From positions 1,775,747 through 1,839,746 of the forward strand of contig NC_079488.1 in the NCBI RefSeq assembly GCF_020520425.1: a stretch of DNA of 64,000 bases, in the 5' to 3' direction. The translations under genes and the position numbers were made by a program. Below, piece after piece: positions 22,129 to 34,497 of the stretch; the stretch's first letter is position 1; the number at the start of each line of letters is the position of its first letter. Source of the stretch: Spinacia oleracea (Eukaryota; Streptophyta; Magnoliopsida; Caryophyllales; Amaranthaceae). The notes below the pieces were generated by a model. It made no database searches, was not told the origin of the DNA, and worked only from the letters and a program-made list of their open reading frames with translations.

Positions 22129-22749
22129 ATGACTCCACAAGACTTTCTCAAGACTGCTACTACTACTGAAATTTTGGGCGATTTGGGCGAAATCAGAGTT
22201 GAAGAAGTAATTAATCTTAGCAAGGAATGGGAATTAGATCAGTTCCCAATCGATTCCAATTTTATGCGTCAAGATTTTGATGTTTTTTATGAAGCAAACA
22301 ATAAGAACTTGTTCAACAAGTTGATCGAGGATGAATTCAGGAAGGAATCGGGTTTAATAAGTTTGGAGAATCTTAATTCGAGTTTGGAATTAAAGAAGGA
22401 ATCATCATCTAATGATAACAATGATGATTGTTCTACAAGTAAATCCAACGAGAAAGAATCAAATTCGAATTCAATTTCAAATTCAACGAGTAATTCGAAA
22501 AAGTTAGGGTTAGGGTTTGGTGTTGAGAGAGAATCAATAATGGTGAAGAAATCTGATTTGGATTTGATGAAATCGGTTCAAGAGTCGTCGTCATCCCCCG
22601 CCGCAAAGAGGCAGAACACGTCATCATCATCATCGGAAGTGAAAATAGTGGTACATGCTTTGGCGGCTCCCCATTTTTGCCCTTGGAGAAATAAGAAAGG
22701 AGTGCTCAAAAAAGGTAGACGTGTTAAACCAATTTCATTAATTTCTTAA
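22129..22749 (+). CDS. First exon of an unidentified gene, probably truncated
   Basis: I chose the ATG at 22129 because it lies just past a TATA box and a plausible leader; the upstream in-frame codons overlap the TATA region. The frame gives 206 codons. The first ~95 residues are acidic, the middle is a Ser/Asn-rich low-complexity stretch, and the end holds VKIVVHALAAPHFCPWRNKKG. That end faintly recalls the segment before the SRA domain of SUVH5/6-type histone methyltransferases, but this is a weak recollection. A GT donor at 22712 could end an exon, yet no SRA or SET exon follows within the next 8 kb, so the gene looks broken. It may also be a lineage-specific protein. Confidence 0.5.
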   Translation: MTPQDFLKTATTTEILGDLGEIRVEEVINLSKEWELDQFPIDSNFMRQDFDVFYEANNKNLFNKLIEDEFRKESGLISLENLNSSLELKKESSSNDNNDDCSTSKSNEKESNSNSISNSTSNSKKLGLGFGVERESIMVKKSDLDLMKSVQESSSSPAAKRQNTSSSSSEVKIVVHALAAPHFCPWRNKKGVLKKGRRVKPISLIS

Positions 22750-23403
22750 CTATAATTTCTATTTTCATATAATTATAATCAGTGGTGTATCCATGATCTT
22801 AAAATAGAGTAGACATTTTTTAGATGACATTATATACCATATATACTGGTGTAATTCTAACCACTAAGATGCAATTGCAGTGGTGTATTTTTTATGGGTT
22901 AAATATTACTTATATGAACAATTTTATATTTTCCAGGCACATTTATTTGTTTTTGTTTTTTTTTTGGAGGGAAGGGTAGTGCAACATGGATCCTCCCCTG
23001 ATTATAATTATAATCTTTGGTTTCAGAATTATTTGATTAAAACAGTGTGCTTAATTAGTTTGTACATTCGACAATTCGATCTCGTTGCATATGCGCTTTG
23101 TTGCTATGAAAAATTATCCACTTTGATTGTTACTTGTTAGCTAGTACTACGTATTAATTAAGTTTCTTAGTTAGCTTTATGTTTTGTTTCATTGATTATG
23201 TTTAACTTGGATTTACAAATATCTTTTATAATTTTTTTTTAATGTAATTCTGTTCAATTTCTTGTGAGTGCATATGAATGGGTGGCAGCCATTCAATTTA
23301 AAGTGCAGTTTTCCGTGTCAGATTTTCAACACTCGAACTAACATGGGCAATGTATATGTATGGTTCGTATGGACACCAAATACTTGATTTTAGACCAAAA
23401 TTA
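22750..23403. other. Spacer downstream of the truncated ORF
   Basis: AT-rich; no further exon of the ORF at 22129 and no transposon ends recognised. Confidence 0.35.
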
Positions 23404-24503
23404 GGTAATGTTTGGATACCATCATTTGATTTCAAATACTTCATTTCAAATCTAGAAATTTAAATTCCAACTTTCAAATCCAAATTATATGTTTGGCAAA
23501 TATGAGAATTTCAATTCCAGTATTTCAAATTCTACCTATATGTTGGGAGGTTAACTGGAATTTTTAATTTAGTTAATGGATAGTAGAAGAAAAAAACCAT
23601 AATTTACAACAAATAAACCATAAACAACAATCGATTATCAACAAGATAATTTCATGCAATCCTATCAAAAAAAAAGTTACAAAAAAATCATTCAAAAATA
23701 TGCAATGACGGTTAAACCTAGATTCGAAGAGAAATTCTTACTCCAAATTTGTGTCCCTCCATTCGAATTAAAAGATCACACTCACTTTAATTTCCCAAAA
23801 TTAATTTTCTTTTTCCTTTAATTTACCATAACTTTTAGCCTTCAATCAATTCAACAACTAAAAATCCCCCAAACCAAAAATCAAACAACAAATGATTGCT
23901 TCTCCTTCTTCCCGTTTGCCTTCCATTGTTGAACCTCCAATCTGATTTTTCTTCCAATTGCGTCAAATCTGTAAATTGTATCAATTGAATATTTTCTCAA
24001 ACAATTATTTAGGATCTCAAAATTTGGCTTCAGCGATAGCGGCAGAGAAGAAGAAACGATGACCTTCTGTTGGTGGAGGCCGGAGGCGGATGAGCCATGG
24101 AGGGCTGGTGGCAGAGGAGAGATATTGAGTTTAAGAGAGAAGGAACTGATATTTAGGAGAGAGAGTTCAGGAGGAAGGTAAAATATCTTGCAACGACGGT
24201 CAGTAGTGAGTTAATAAACGGTGGTTGAAGTGGTGGCCATGGAGAACTAGTGGTTGAGGCGGTGGAGGAGAGAGAAAACTTGGGCTGGTGATGAGAGAAA
24301 GGGAGAGATGTGAAAGAGCACAAGATGAAGGAATTGAAATGACGGGACTTGAGGTTGAATTTCAAATTCATCAAAATTAACCTATTTCTTTAATGGCTTG
24401 GATTTGGGCCAAATCCAATTACAAATTCTAGGAGTTTCCAAACAAGGTAATTGGGTCAAATTCAGAATTACAAATGAAATTCATGTTTCCAAACAGGCCA
24501 TTA
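23404..24503. mobile_element. Candidate non-autonomous Harbinger-like element
   Basis: The left end GGTAATGTTTGGATACC and the right end (reverse complement TGGCCTGTTTGGAAACA) form a loose inverted repeat flanked by TTA on both sides, as in PIF/Harbinger insertions. Both ends carry many AAATTTCAAAT-type words in opposite orientation. The interior (23880-24370) is a pyrimidine-rich then purine-rich non-coding stretch. No transposase. The assignment to a superfamily is tentative. Confidence 0.4.
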
Positions 24504-25130
24504 TGGAATTTGTTTACAAAGTAGCAGAGTTGCATACTTCGACACGTACCTTGTTGAGCATGCATGCATGGATACCCGAGTCCAATTAACATAGACTGTC
24601 CATGCTTACTTTCAATCTCGTTCTTCTACAATCTTGCTAAAATTATTCTTTCTTACGTAGTAGTTGCATGTTTTTATTTTCAAATACTTTGTTGTTGGTA
24701 ATGGCACGTTTAGGTGCAACCGTTCATTTACATGTGAGTTGAAATTAATTAGATTGACTAATTACATGTAAGATTGAACTACTTAACATGTCACTAATTG
24801 ATTTTAGAATAGAATCCACTAGACTTACATGTGGTCAATCTTTTTTCTTGTATAGGCTGATGGGCTTTTGTATATAACCCAGTGAGTTTATCGTAACTGT
24901 GGTAAAGGCTATCATAATTAGGTTGTAGACTTGTAAGAGCACTTTAAGGAGTGGCATCAATTACCCGAGTCGATATTACATCAGCATGCATGGCCCTCTC
25001 TCCATTTCCTTCTCCTTCTAGCTCTCTCACTAAACATCAATCTCTTTGTTAATTTAAAGCAAAAAATATTGTTAATTGCATAATTTTATTGCAAACTAGA
25101 TAACATAATTTAATTGAACGTCATCAATCA
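24504..25130. other. Spacer left of the Mutator-like element
   Basis: AT-rich DNA with no supported gene. A short inverted pair ACATGTAAG / CTTACATG occurs near 24763 and 24824. Confidence 0.35.
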
Positions 25131-25139
25131 ATAATAATA

Positions 25140-25270
25140 CGGATTTTTCATGAAATACCCCCTGAATTTTTGCGAAATTCACCAAATGCCCCTCGACTTT
25201 CAGAAATTCACCAAATGCCCCTCACATTTAACTTAATACCCAAACTACCCTTACTAATGACGCGCCGTTA
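25140..25270 (+). repeat. Left terminal inverted repeat of the Mutator-like element
   Basis: Matches the reverse complement of about 30690-30819 over some 130 bases, including CAAATGCCCCTCGACTTTC. Confidence 0.85.
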
Positions 25271-26003
25271 GCCTAGTTTCAAATTCACCAAATACCCCTA
25301 TTATAATACTTATATCACCAAATACCTCTATTCTAAAATATAATTCACCAAATACACATAACTTAAAATTACTCATTTTGATGCTCAACGGCTAGTTAAA
25401 TGTACAATAACTCTCTCCAACCTCGTCCAATTTGATTGTATGTGGATGTTGCAATGACTATATGGTAAACTGAGTTCACTGGCAGCTCAAGGTCTCTTTA
25501 AGAAAGTACAAAATACCTAATCTACACATTTCAGCTCATGAAAACAGAACCAAAAATGCCCCTTCATCAAATTTGAAGTGATGCAAACAGAATACTAAAA
25601 ATATCAATACTACATAAACAATGACATGTAGTCATAAAACTGGCCAAGAAATTACCAGTACGTTTAAGAGCACCCCAGAGATTGATCTAACATACAATAT
25701 GAGCTTATGTTGCAGTCTTGCAACGCTAACAAGCCGCCCTAAATTTGCCTCGCTGACCCAACAACATCAGTCTCTATAATTCTATATGGGTTAGCTATTA
25801 CCTCCAATAAGAGTGCAGATTACCGTTATCTCCCGTTTACCATCTATTTATGACAACTCTCAACTTGTAGCCTTGTAAGGCTGTTCTAAACATAGTAAAA
25901 CTGGCCTTACCCAATTATCTAATGCGTATTATTAGAAACATGCCGCATCCTAAACAAGGCACCTTGATCTTGACGCGAAACAAAATTTATTTACACTAAT
26001 ATA
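25271..26003. other. Left interior of the Mutator-like element
   Basis: No gene supported. The first part repeats CACCAAATACC-type words. The segment from about 25420 to 25990 could be captured genic DNA, but I find no recognisable protein. Confidence 0.35.
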
Positions 26004-26822
26004 AACCTGGTCCATGCTAACTTAGCGTGGACCTGGGCAACGGAGTAATTTTTATGGGTAACCTATGTAACTGTCACGTGACAGTTATTTTGTAATTTTA
26101 AATAGTAACTATATGCGTATTACAGTAACTATGTGTTTTAAAGAGTAACTATGTGTTTTGAAGAGTTTTAATGCGATTTGTGTCTAACCCACTTTATATA
26201 CATTTTAAACTTTTTTATTTTTCAAAATTTCAGATCTACAATCTGTTCATTCTCTTTCATTTTCTCTCTCTTCATTTTCTCTCTATGCTTTTCAAAATTT
26301 AGCCCGAATTTCTAGGTTTTGTTCGATTTTCTTCGTAATTATCTTATAATTCTTATGATTGGATCTATTAGATGAGGAAAAATTGGAGGAAGTAGTAGAT
26401 CAAGAAGGAGGTTCGTCGTTGCCGAAATCGAATCGAAGAATTTGTGCTCGCCTACAAATCTTCGCAAGAATTTTTAGAGATCACATCTCGGTTTGTTGTT
26501 TTTTAACGAATTTTAAGTCTATTTTTACCATGAAAATATTTGTTGTTTTGAAGAAATTAATGTTTGTGTTTTACCGAAGTATCGTTTTCACTTCGCGAAT
26601 TCGATCGGTGACTTCACGATTTTAAATAGTAACTATATGAGTAATACAGTAACTATATGGTTTAAAGAGGTACTATGTAATTTTAATGGTTACTATATGT
26701 GTACAATAGTTACTATATTATTTTAATGGTTACTATATGTGCACAACAGTTATTATATGTCTACAATAGTTATTATTTTGTTGAGTGATTCGAAATGTTT
26801 GTTGTTTTGTTGAAATTAGGGT

Positions 26823-27930
26823 GTTTCACATAGTTAGTATATAAATGATATAGTCACCTTTAGTTTATGTTGCGAAATAGTGTTTTTAATAGTCACTGGA
26901 ATGTTCGTTGTGTTTATGTTAGTAGTAGTTTTCAGAGTAACTATATTTTTTAAAAAAGTTATTATAACTTTAAAACAGTAACTATGTGTTTAAAATAGTC
27001 ACTATATTTTTTAGAAAGTTATTATAAGTTTAAAACAGTAACTATGTGTTTAAGATAGTTATTATGTTATGAACAGTTTATAGTGACTTTTTGATAAATA
27101 ATAGTTACTATACGATTACATTATGTACTATGTTATTTAGAGCATGTATTTGTCCGCTTCTTAGATAGTGACTATATGATTATAATGGTTACTATATGTG
27201 TTCAATAGTTACTATATTTTAATAATAGTTACTATATGGTTTATATAGTTACTATATATTTGATATTTGTATAAGAAAAGAATACGAAGTATCAATCACA
27301 TGTTATTCCAGGTCCTAAAGTTGTACTATCTAGTGACGAATCTCCAAAAATACTTTACAATATCATTTGTATAAGAAGAAATAATGCCTTAAATTTAGAA
27401 AAAAGAGACAAAGGCTGTGAACTTTAAGAATTGATGCAGCAAAGCACAAGAGGTAGAAATAGTGTTTGTTGTTTGGGTGAAATTAGGGTTAGTGTTTCAT
27501 ATAGTTAGTATATAAATGATATAGTTACCTTTAATTTATGTTGCGAAATAATGTTTTTAATAGTCATTGGAATATTCGTTGTGTTTATGTTAATAGTAGT
27601 TTTAGAGTAACTATATTTTTTAAAAATTTACTATAACTTTAAAACAGTAACTATGTGTTTAAAATAGTTACTATATTTTTTAGAAAGTTATTATAAATTT
27701 AAAACAATAATTATGTGTTTAAGATAGTTACTATGTTAAGAACAGTTTATAGTGACTTTTTGATAAATAATAGTTACTATACGATTACATTATGTACTAT
27801 GTTATTTCGAGTGTATTTGTGTCTGCTTCTTAGATAGTGACTATATGATTATAATGGTTACTATATTTGTATAATAGTTACTATATTATAATAATAGTCA
27901 CTATATGTTAAGCTAGTTGTTGTGTGATTA
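26823..27930 (+). repeat. Two direct copies of a ~0.45-kb block inside the array
   Basis: 26823 to about 27290 and 27486 to about 27945 share the order GTGTTTCAnATAGTTAGTATA, TTGCGAAATA and AACAGTTTATAGTGAC with scattered changes, offset by about 660 bases. This points to segmental duplication as one way the array grew. Confidence 0.7.
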
Positions 27931-29365
27931 TAATGGTTACTATATGTGTACAATAGTTACTATATTAGTTACTATATGTTTGAAATAGGTACTATGTTTA
28001 TTTTATCATGATTTGTTATGTTTATTTTCTTCAATAGTTACTATATTATTTATATAGTTACTATATTATTTATATAGTTACTATATGTTTGAAATAGATA
28101 TTATGTTTATTTTATCATGACTTGTTACCATATGTTTATTTTCTTTAATAGTTATTGTACGTTTCATATAGTTACTATATTTTTGAAATAAGTACTATGT
28201 TAGTTTATTATGTTATGTGCATGTTTTTATGTTATTCTATATTTTTAATGATATATTTACTGTATTATGGATAGAGTTACTATATTATTATCACATCAAC
28301 TATGTCTGCAACTCTGTGACTAAATGACCATCAATAATATTTATAGGTATTATATCTTGTATTATAGTAACTATATGTTTGGTATAGTTTTTTGTGTATA
28401 TTATAATGTTCTTTTTATGTTCTTTGTTGTCTTCTATGTTATTAGTAATAAGAGTTACTATGTTATGATCACAACAACTATATGATCATAACAATAACTA
28501 TATCTACAACCTTGCTCGTATATGACTATCATTAATATTAAGAGTTACTATATCATGTATAATAATAACTATATATTTTTAATAGTTATTATCTTATCAT
28601 TATGTTCTTTTAATGATCTTTCTTTGTACTCCATGTTATTATTAATAAAAGTGACTATATTATTTTGACAGTAACTATATGACTATAACAATAACAATAA
28701 CTATATATGCAATTCTGCAAGTATTTTACAATCGTTAATTGTAAGAGTTACTATATGATGCATAATAGAAACTACACGTTTTACATAGTTATTATGTTAT
28801 TTTTTCATATTTAAATGTTAAATTATTAACTTAGTTTAAATATTATTGATTCAGAAATACAAAGATGATGCACTCAAAATTGAAATCGTGCAAAGAATAA
28901 ATTCTGCAAGGAAAACAAAAGCAGGAGGAGAAGAAGAAAACCCTGACAACAATGGAAACCAAGAACGTGGTAGAGGAAGCACATGATGTGTTGGTGGAAA
29001 AAAGAGACGTGGTCCACGTGGACGTGTCGATTAGTATTTTTTAGTTCAAAAAACATTTGAGTTTAACATGGTTTATTTAATAGATGCAAAGAATTAGAAT
29101 GTCGTAGCTAAAACAACTAACCAAGTAGTTAATGTATTTTTTATTATTGTTCAAGAGTTATAATTACTGTTACTTTGATATAGTTACTCTTTTATATTTC
29201 AGTAATTATGTGATATATAATAGAAAAAATTACTATATGACCTCTAAACCATCTATATCATATTGTTTATTTTTATAATATAGTAATTGTTTTACAGCTA
29301 AAGTTATTTTTCTATATAATATAGTTAATCTTTGGATAGAATAATTGTTCTCATCGAAATTACTA

Positions 29366-29378
29366 TATTATTATTATA

Positions 29379-29438
<60 letters not shown>
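29366..29438 (+). repeat. (ATT)n microsatellite
   Basis: About 70 bases of almost pure TTA/ATT repeat, interrupted once near its left end (TTATAATTA). Confidence 0.9.
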
Positions 29439-29735
29439 TATTTCATAGTTACTATTCTGAAAATATAGTTACTTTACAGAACCTATAGTTTCTATAATTT
29501 ACTCTTTTTGTCTGCAAGAATGAATATATAATAGTAATTGTTTTACAGTTAAAATTACTTTTCTATATGATATAGTTACTATTTGGATAGAATAGTTATT
29601 CTTATCATTATTATGTTCATAGTTATTATTCTGGAGATATAGTTACTTTACAGAACCTACAGTTTCCATAATTACTCACTGTTAAAATTACCTAATTAAC
29701 CTGGTCCATGGTAATCTTATGGTGGACCGGGTCCA

Positions 29736-30689
29736 TACAAGTGGAATTGAACAAAATTGACACAAATTTTCTCTAAAAGATACTGTAACATTTGCAAATT
29801 CCCCTGCAAAACTTTTGTTGAAGTGTAGTCATTGCTTTGATAAAACTCAAATATGATTTAGTTATCTTTGTTGGCCACCAATAATGTTAACAATGACTGG
29901 GGACCTTTGGCACCTTCAACAGAACATTTTCCCCCTGTTTTATAGTTACAAGTACGTCTGTGAAATGCCTCAATCTGACATCTCATTAAATCAACAAGGT
30001 AGTTTGGCAGTCAGAAGTGGTTGTGTTACCAAACCATCAACCTCATAAACAGGCGGTATTTAATCGCTCTCGTGTCTTTGGTTCTGTTGAGTTTCTAATC
30101 CCTAATCCTCTTACACCCTTCAACAATCTTCACATTCAAATCGAGCATAATGCTCCGAGATCGAATTCAAATACGGATGAAAATCAGCTTTATTAGAGTC
30201 CGATTCAGGTTTGGAGGCATTAATTGGGGCAAATTCGGGCAAAATCAGCTACGTCGGCGAAGACCACCACCCAAGCCACGACGAAGCGTCGCTAGAGCGA
30301 GAAGAGTGGGGATTTTTGAGAATTGCAAAACCCTAGAAATTTGACGAAATTCAATCTCTCTTCTCAGTGTCGTCTACTGTGATTTCGATCGAATTGCAAA
30401 AACCCTAGAAATTCGACGACATTGATTGCGTGATCTTGGACATGATTAGGCTGCGGATCTTTGAAAAGTGAGAGAACAAAATGGGATATTTTGCAGAAGT
30501 TTGAAGGGGGACAAAAATGGAAGAGAGAGAAAATTACTTGTTCACTCTCTCTCTCTCTCAGTTGAAGCAACTACAATGGCGATATAGATTTGGGTAGGAC
30601 ATGACTGCAAATGTGTTTATTAATGTCCAGAATTTTAGTTGCCTAAAAGCAAAATAAGGGCAAAATAGTAAAATCATGCTAACGGCAAC
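29736..30689. other. Right interior of the Mutator-like element
   Basis: It contains CT-rich and GAGA-rich stretches (30538-30560) and a 64-codon plus frame at 30150 of low complexity with no domain. It may be captured 5' untranslated or promoter DNA; nothing definite. Confidence 0.35.
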
Positions 30690-30819
30690 TTAACGTCTGT
30701 TAAGTGTAAGGGTAGTTTGGGTATTATATTAAAGGTGAGGGGCATTTGGTGAATTTCTGAAAGTCGAGGGGCATTTGGTGAATTTCGTGAAAATTGAGAG
30801 GTATTTCATGAAATAACCG
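30690..30819 (-). repeat. Right terminal inverted repeat of the Mutator-like element
   Basis: Reverse complement of the left repeat with a few changes; followed by the 9-bp target duplication. Confidence 0.85.
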
Positions 30820-31028
30820 ATAATAATATAACTAGTACTACATAATTCCTTATTTGTCACGGTTTTGAACAAGAATAGTTGAATAGGTTTAGATGTATGT
30901 AACGTTATCTCTTACGTATGTAGTACACCATAATTGTTTATGTCTAATATTAACGAGTCGTTTTTTTTAAGCTAGTTTCATTATATTTAAATAAACCCAA
31001 CTTATTCACAAGGATATGGGGAACAACT

Positions 31029-31811
31029 GATAGGACCGTAGTAGTATATCAACTACCCACAAGGATCACCTCCAAAACAATCAACCAAACAATACAACTC
31101 CAATACACCACAAATAATCCAACAACCAAATAACCTAACAATCAACCACTAATGGACAACAACTAAAATCAATTGCGGAAGAACAAAAAAATCAATCAAC
31201 ACACAAGAATTATACGTAGAAAACCCCTTCAATGTGAAGAGTAAAAACCACGGGACTTGTGAGGAGTCCACCCTTGTCACCTTCTCTTATTACGATAAAA
31301 TTGAGGGAAAAAGAACCCAAATCAAACATACAAAGGTTCACAACCCACCAACACTTCCATACATAAGAGATGAACAACTAAGAGACAAGAGATGAAGAAT
31401 ATCACCCAAAAACGTAGGTTCTGTCCAGCAGCGACCAGGGACATACCAGAGCTCAAAACGACGATCCAACCGTTCAAAATGAGGCCCTATTTATCCTCAA
31501 CAAGCTGACCAAAAATCAGCACGATCCGACCGTTGAATATCCGAAAAACGGCAGTTTTCTGATGGCTGCCCTGAAAACTACGAACTCACTTCTCTCTTTC
31601 TCTCCTCTCCTTTTTGTGTGTGTTTTCTGATTTTTGTCACACTCCTTTGCTTCCTCTCAAGACAGCCAAATATTACCCTAAACTTTCCAAAGAAGCTTCA
31701 TCATAACCCAACATTGGGCCACAACAATAAGTAGAATATTGGGCTTCCACTTAAAACACAAGCACAAGTATTAACATAACTTATGCACAAAAGTGGGCTG
31801 GACCCACAACA
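31029..31811 (-). repeat. 3' LTR of element D (about 0.78 kb)
   Basis: On the minus strand it begins TGTTGTGGGTCCAGCCC directly after the purine tract, and it probably ends CGGTCCTATCA at 31029. The far end is set only by the TG...CA rule because the partner LTR is outside the window. Confidence 0.65.
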
Positions 31812-31826
31812 ATCTCCCCCTCCAGC
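31812..31826 (-). other. Polypurine tract of element D
   Basis: On the minus strand GGCTGGAGGGGGAGAT ends directly at the LTR start TGTTGTGG. Confidence 0.7.
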
Positions 31827-31857
31827 CCATCACGGGGAAGACGTGATCAAACAATGA

Positions 31858-33519
31858 TCACTTGAACCTCATCCCGGCAAGCTTACTACAAAACTCAATC
31901 TTGCTTCCGGGAACTCCCTTTGTTAACATATCTGCACCATTCTTGTCGGTGTGGACTTTCTTCAATTTCATTCTCTTTTCTTCAATTACATCTCGCAGCC
32001 AATGATATCTAATGTCAATGTGTTTGGTGCGAGCATGATACATTGAATTCTTGCTCAAATCCATAGCACTCTGACTATCCCAAAATACTGCATACTCACC
32101 TTGTTTCAAACCCAACTCTTGAAGGAACCTCTTAAGCCAAAGCATCTCCTTGCTTGCTTTCACTGCTGCAATATACTCTGCCTCAGTCGTGGACAAAGCT
32201 ACACATTTCTGTAGCTTGGATTGCCATGAGATGGCTCCCCCTGAAAATGTAAACACATAACCTGAGGTAGATTTTCTATTATCAAGATCACCTGCCATGT
32301 CTGCATCAGTATATCCTTCAAGTATAGGTTTGCCACCTCCATAACATAGACTCAATTTGGAGGTGCCCCGCAAGTATCTGAAGATCCACTTCACTGCTTC
32401 CCAATGAGCCTTACCCGGATTGGATAAGAAACGGCTCACCAAACCGACCGCATGTGCAATATCAGGTCTAGTACACACCATAGCATACATCAAAGAACCA
32501 ACAACAGAAGAGTAAGGAATGGATGACATATCTTCTTTCTCCTTCTCTGTTGTAGGACAAGCTCGCTTACTTAGCTTGAAGTGAGTAGCTAGTGGTGTAC
32601 TAACAGGCTTAGCATGTTTCATATTGAACCTTTCAAGCACCCGTTCAATATACTTCTCCTTGGATAACCACAATTTCCCAGCTTTCCTGTCACGAGCAAT
32701 ATCCATGCCTAAGATTTGCTTTGAAGGACCCAAGTCTTTCATGTCAAATGACTTGGACAATGCTTTCTTCAAACTTTGAATCATATTTTCATCTTGTCCA
32801 ACTATCAGCATATCATCAACATATAAAAGAAGGATGATGAAATTACCTTCATGGAACTTTCTGAAATACACACAAGGATCGGCTGTAGTACGTTTATAAC
32901 CATTGCTTGTCATAAACGAATTAAATTTCCGGTACCACTGCCTTGGTGCCTGTTTGAGCCCATAAAGACTCTTCTTCAACTTACAAACAAGTTTATCTTT
33001 CCCTTTTTCTTCAAAGACTTTAGGTTGCTCCATGTAGATCTCTTCATGAAAGTCACCATGTAAAAATGCAGTTTTCACATCAAGTTGTTCCAACTCAAGA
33101 TCAAGACTTGCTGTTAAACCCAACACAGTTCTGATAGATGTCATTTTGACCACCGGAGAGAAGATCTGATCAAAGCCAATTCCCTTTTTCTGGTTGCATC
33201 CCTTTACCACCAATCTGGCTTTGCGCTTCACTATCTTCTCACCATCTTTCTTGTTCTTGAAAACCCATCTGTTTCTCAAGACTTTCTTGCCCTTGGGAGG
33301 CTTCACTAGCTCATATGTGTCATTCTTTTCCTAGGAATCCATCTCCTCCTTCATTGCATCGAGCCACTGATTTTTCTCATCATGAGACAACACCTCTTGA
33401 TAGTTCTCTGGGTCTCCATCTTCACTAACTAGAATGAACTCTGAGCTTAGATACTTTGTTGAAGGTTTACGCTCTCTAGTGGACCTTCGAACATGTGTAT
33501 CATCCACTTGAGGGGTAGG
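31858..33519 (-). pseudogene. Reverse transcriptase and RNase H of element D
   Basis: A 482-codon frame (33306-31858) plus an upstream in-frame piece (33549-33331) separated by one TAG at about 33328-33330. Copia reverse transcriptase motifs: QLDVKTAFLHG with the first catalytic Asp, SLYGLKQAPRQW, and YVDDMLIVG with the paired catalytic Asp. The RNase H part shows EGYTDADMAGD, the STTEAEYIA acid, and the terminal TKHIDIRYHWLRD and DMLTKGVP motifs. The codons before 33520 continue the acidic linker from the other side of the solo LTR at 51807. The TAG and the split make it a pseudogene despite the long frame. Confidence 0.88.
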
Positions 33520-34497
33520 TGTTAGGTTATGATACATATGAATAAACATAAATCATGCGGAAAAACCATAAAGCCAGGAAACATATTATTTACACATAAT
33601 CATTTAGCATAATTCAGATGCATACACTTTGTAGCTTGCCCTCCCTAGCTGCGCCCGAACCGAACAAGAACAAGTCTTTAGGACTCCAAGTGTCGTCCCT
33701 CCGTAGATAGTTCACAGCACGTCCAGATCCGCCTTAAGATTGACCAACTAGAATCGCCCTTAAGGTACTATAAATTTCGACTAAATAGGGCAAGTGTTTG
33801 TGGATGATTTTTGCTTGAAAATCTTACCTTTGAATACTTCAATCCTCGATGTAAATATGTGACCCTAGGCACCTATTTATAGAGTTATGGAAAAGGACTT
33901 GGAATCCTATTAGGATACTAATTTATTTAATTAGAATCTTATTAAAACTCTATTAAACAAATTCTATCTTTATTAGGATTAGGATTTAATCATATGACGA
34001 ATCCCGGTAGCTTTAGGATTCGAGTAACACACTTCGAGTGACACGCTAGCACCGCACGCAGGCCTTGCGGCCCACGCACATCGCCAGCCCACTCGTCACA
34101 GCCCCGCGCGCGCGCCAAGGCCATTGTTGGGCCTGACCTTGAGCTGGGCCTGGCGTGGCTTGGCAGCGTGTGTTTGGTGCGCTTCGGCTTGCTGGGCGAT
34201 GGCCCGGCTTCGTGCTGGGCCTTCATATGGCAGGCCTCGTCCGATGCTAATTCGTACGATACGCTTCCGATTAAATTCTCGATTCCGGAATTCATTTCCG
34301 ATACGAACAATATTTAATATTTCCGATTCCGGAATTATTTTCCGATTTCGATAATATTTCCGATTCCGACAATATTTCCGTTTCCGGCAATATTTCCGAT
34401 TCCGGCAATATTTCCATTTCCAATAATATTTTCTGATACGTACCATGTTTCCGTTTCTGGCAACATCTACGACTTGGATAATATTTATATTTCCGAT
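33520..34497 (-). repeat. Solo LTR C, left part
   Basis: It belongs to the same LTR family as A and E, begins TGTTAGGTTATGATAC at 33520 and is cut at 34497 by element B. The rest is at 51446-51806. GTAGG is duplicated at 33515-33519 and 51807-51811. No internal region accompanies it, so it is a solo LTR left by LTR-LTR recombination in a former full element. Confidence 0.88.

Larger units (their letters stand above)
26004..29735. repeat. Array of AGTTACTATAT-type words bounded by hairpin-forming GGTCCA ends
   Basis: About 3.6 kb in which short words such as TAGTTACTATATG, GGTTACTATATG and CAGTAACTATGTG recur in both orientations at irregular 15-50 base spacing. The left boundary (ACCTGGTCCATGCTAAC, then GCGTGGACCTGG) and the right boundary (ACCTGGTCCATGGTAATC, then GGTGGACCGGG) are each imperfect palindromes. 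A perfect palindrome AACTGTCACGTGACAGTT lies at about 26069-26086. It may be a separate element nested in the Mutator-like one. No protein-coding gene is supported inside. Confidence 0.7.
25140..30819. mobile_element. Mutator-like element with captured or amplified filler
   Basis: The ends CGGATTTTTCATGAAATACC and (reverse complement) CGGTTATTTCATGAAATACC start long inverted repeats of about 130 bases, each carrying the word AATTCACCAAATGCCCCTC twice. A 9-bp duplication ATAATAATA lies at 25131-25139 and 30820-30828, the length expected for Mutator insertions, although the word itself is simple. No MURA-type transposase is readable in 5.7 kb, so it is non-autonomous. Confidence 0.82.

Noticed and set aside
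26359..26625. 88-codon ORF in the Mutator-like element
   Set aside because: The start is not ATG (TTG), composition is AT-rich, and no domain is seen; it may be captured leader DNA, but there is no support for a protein.
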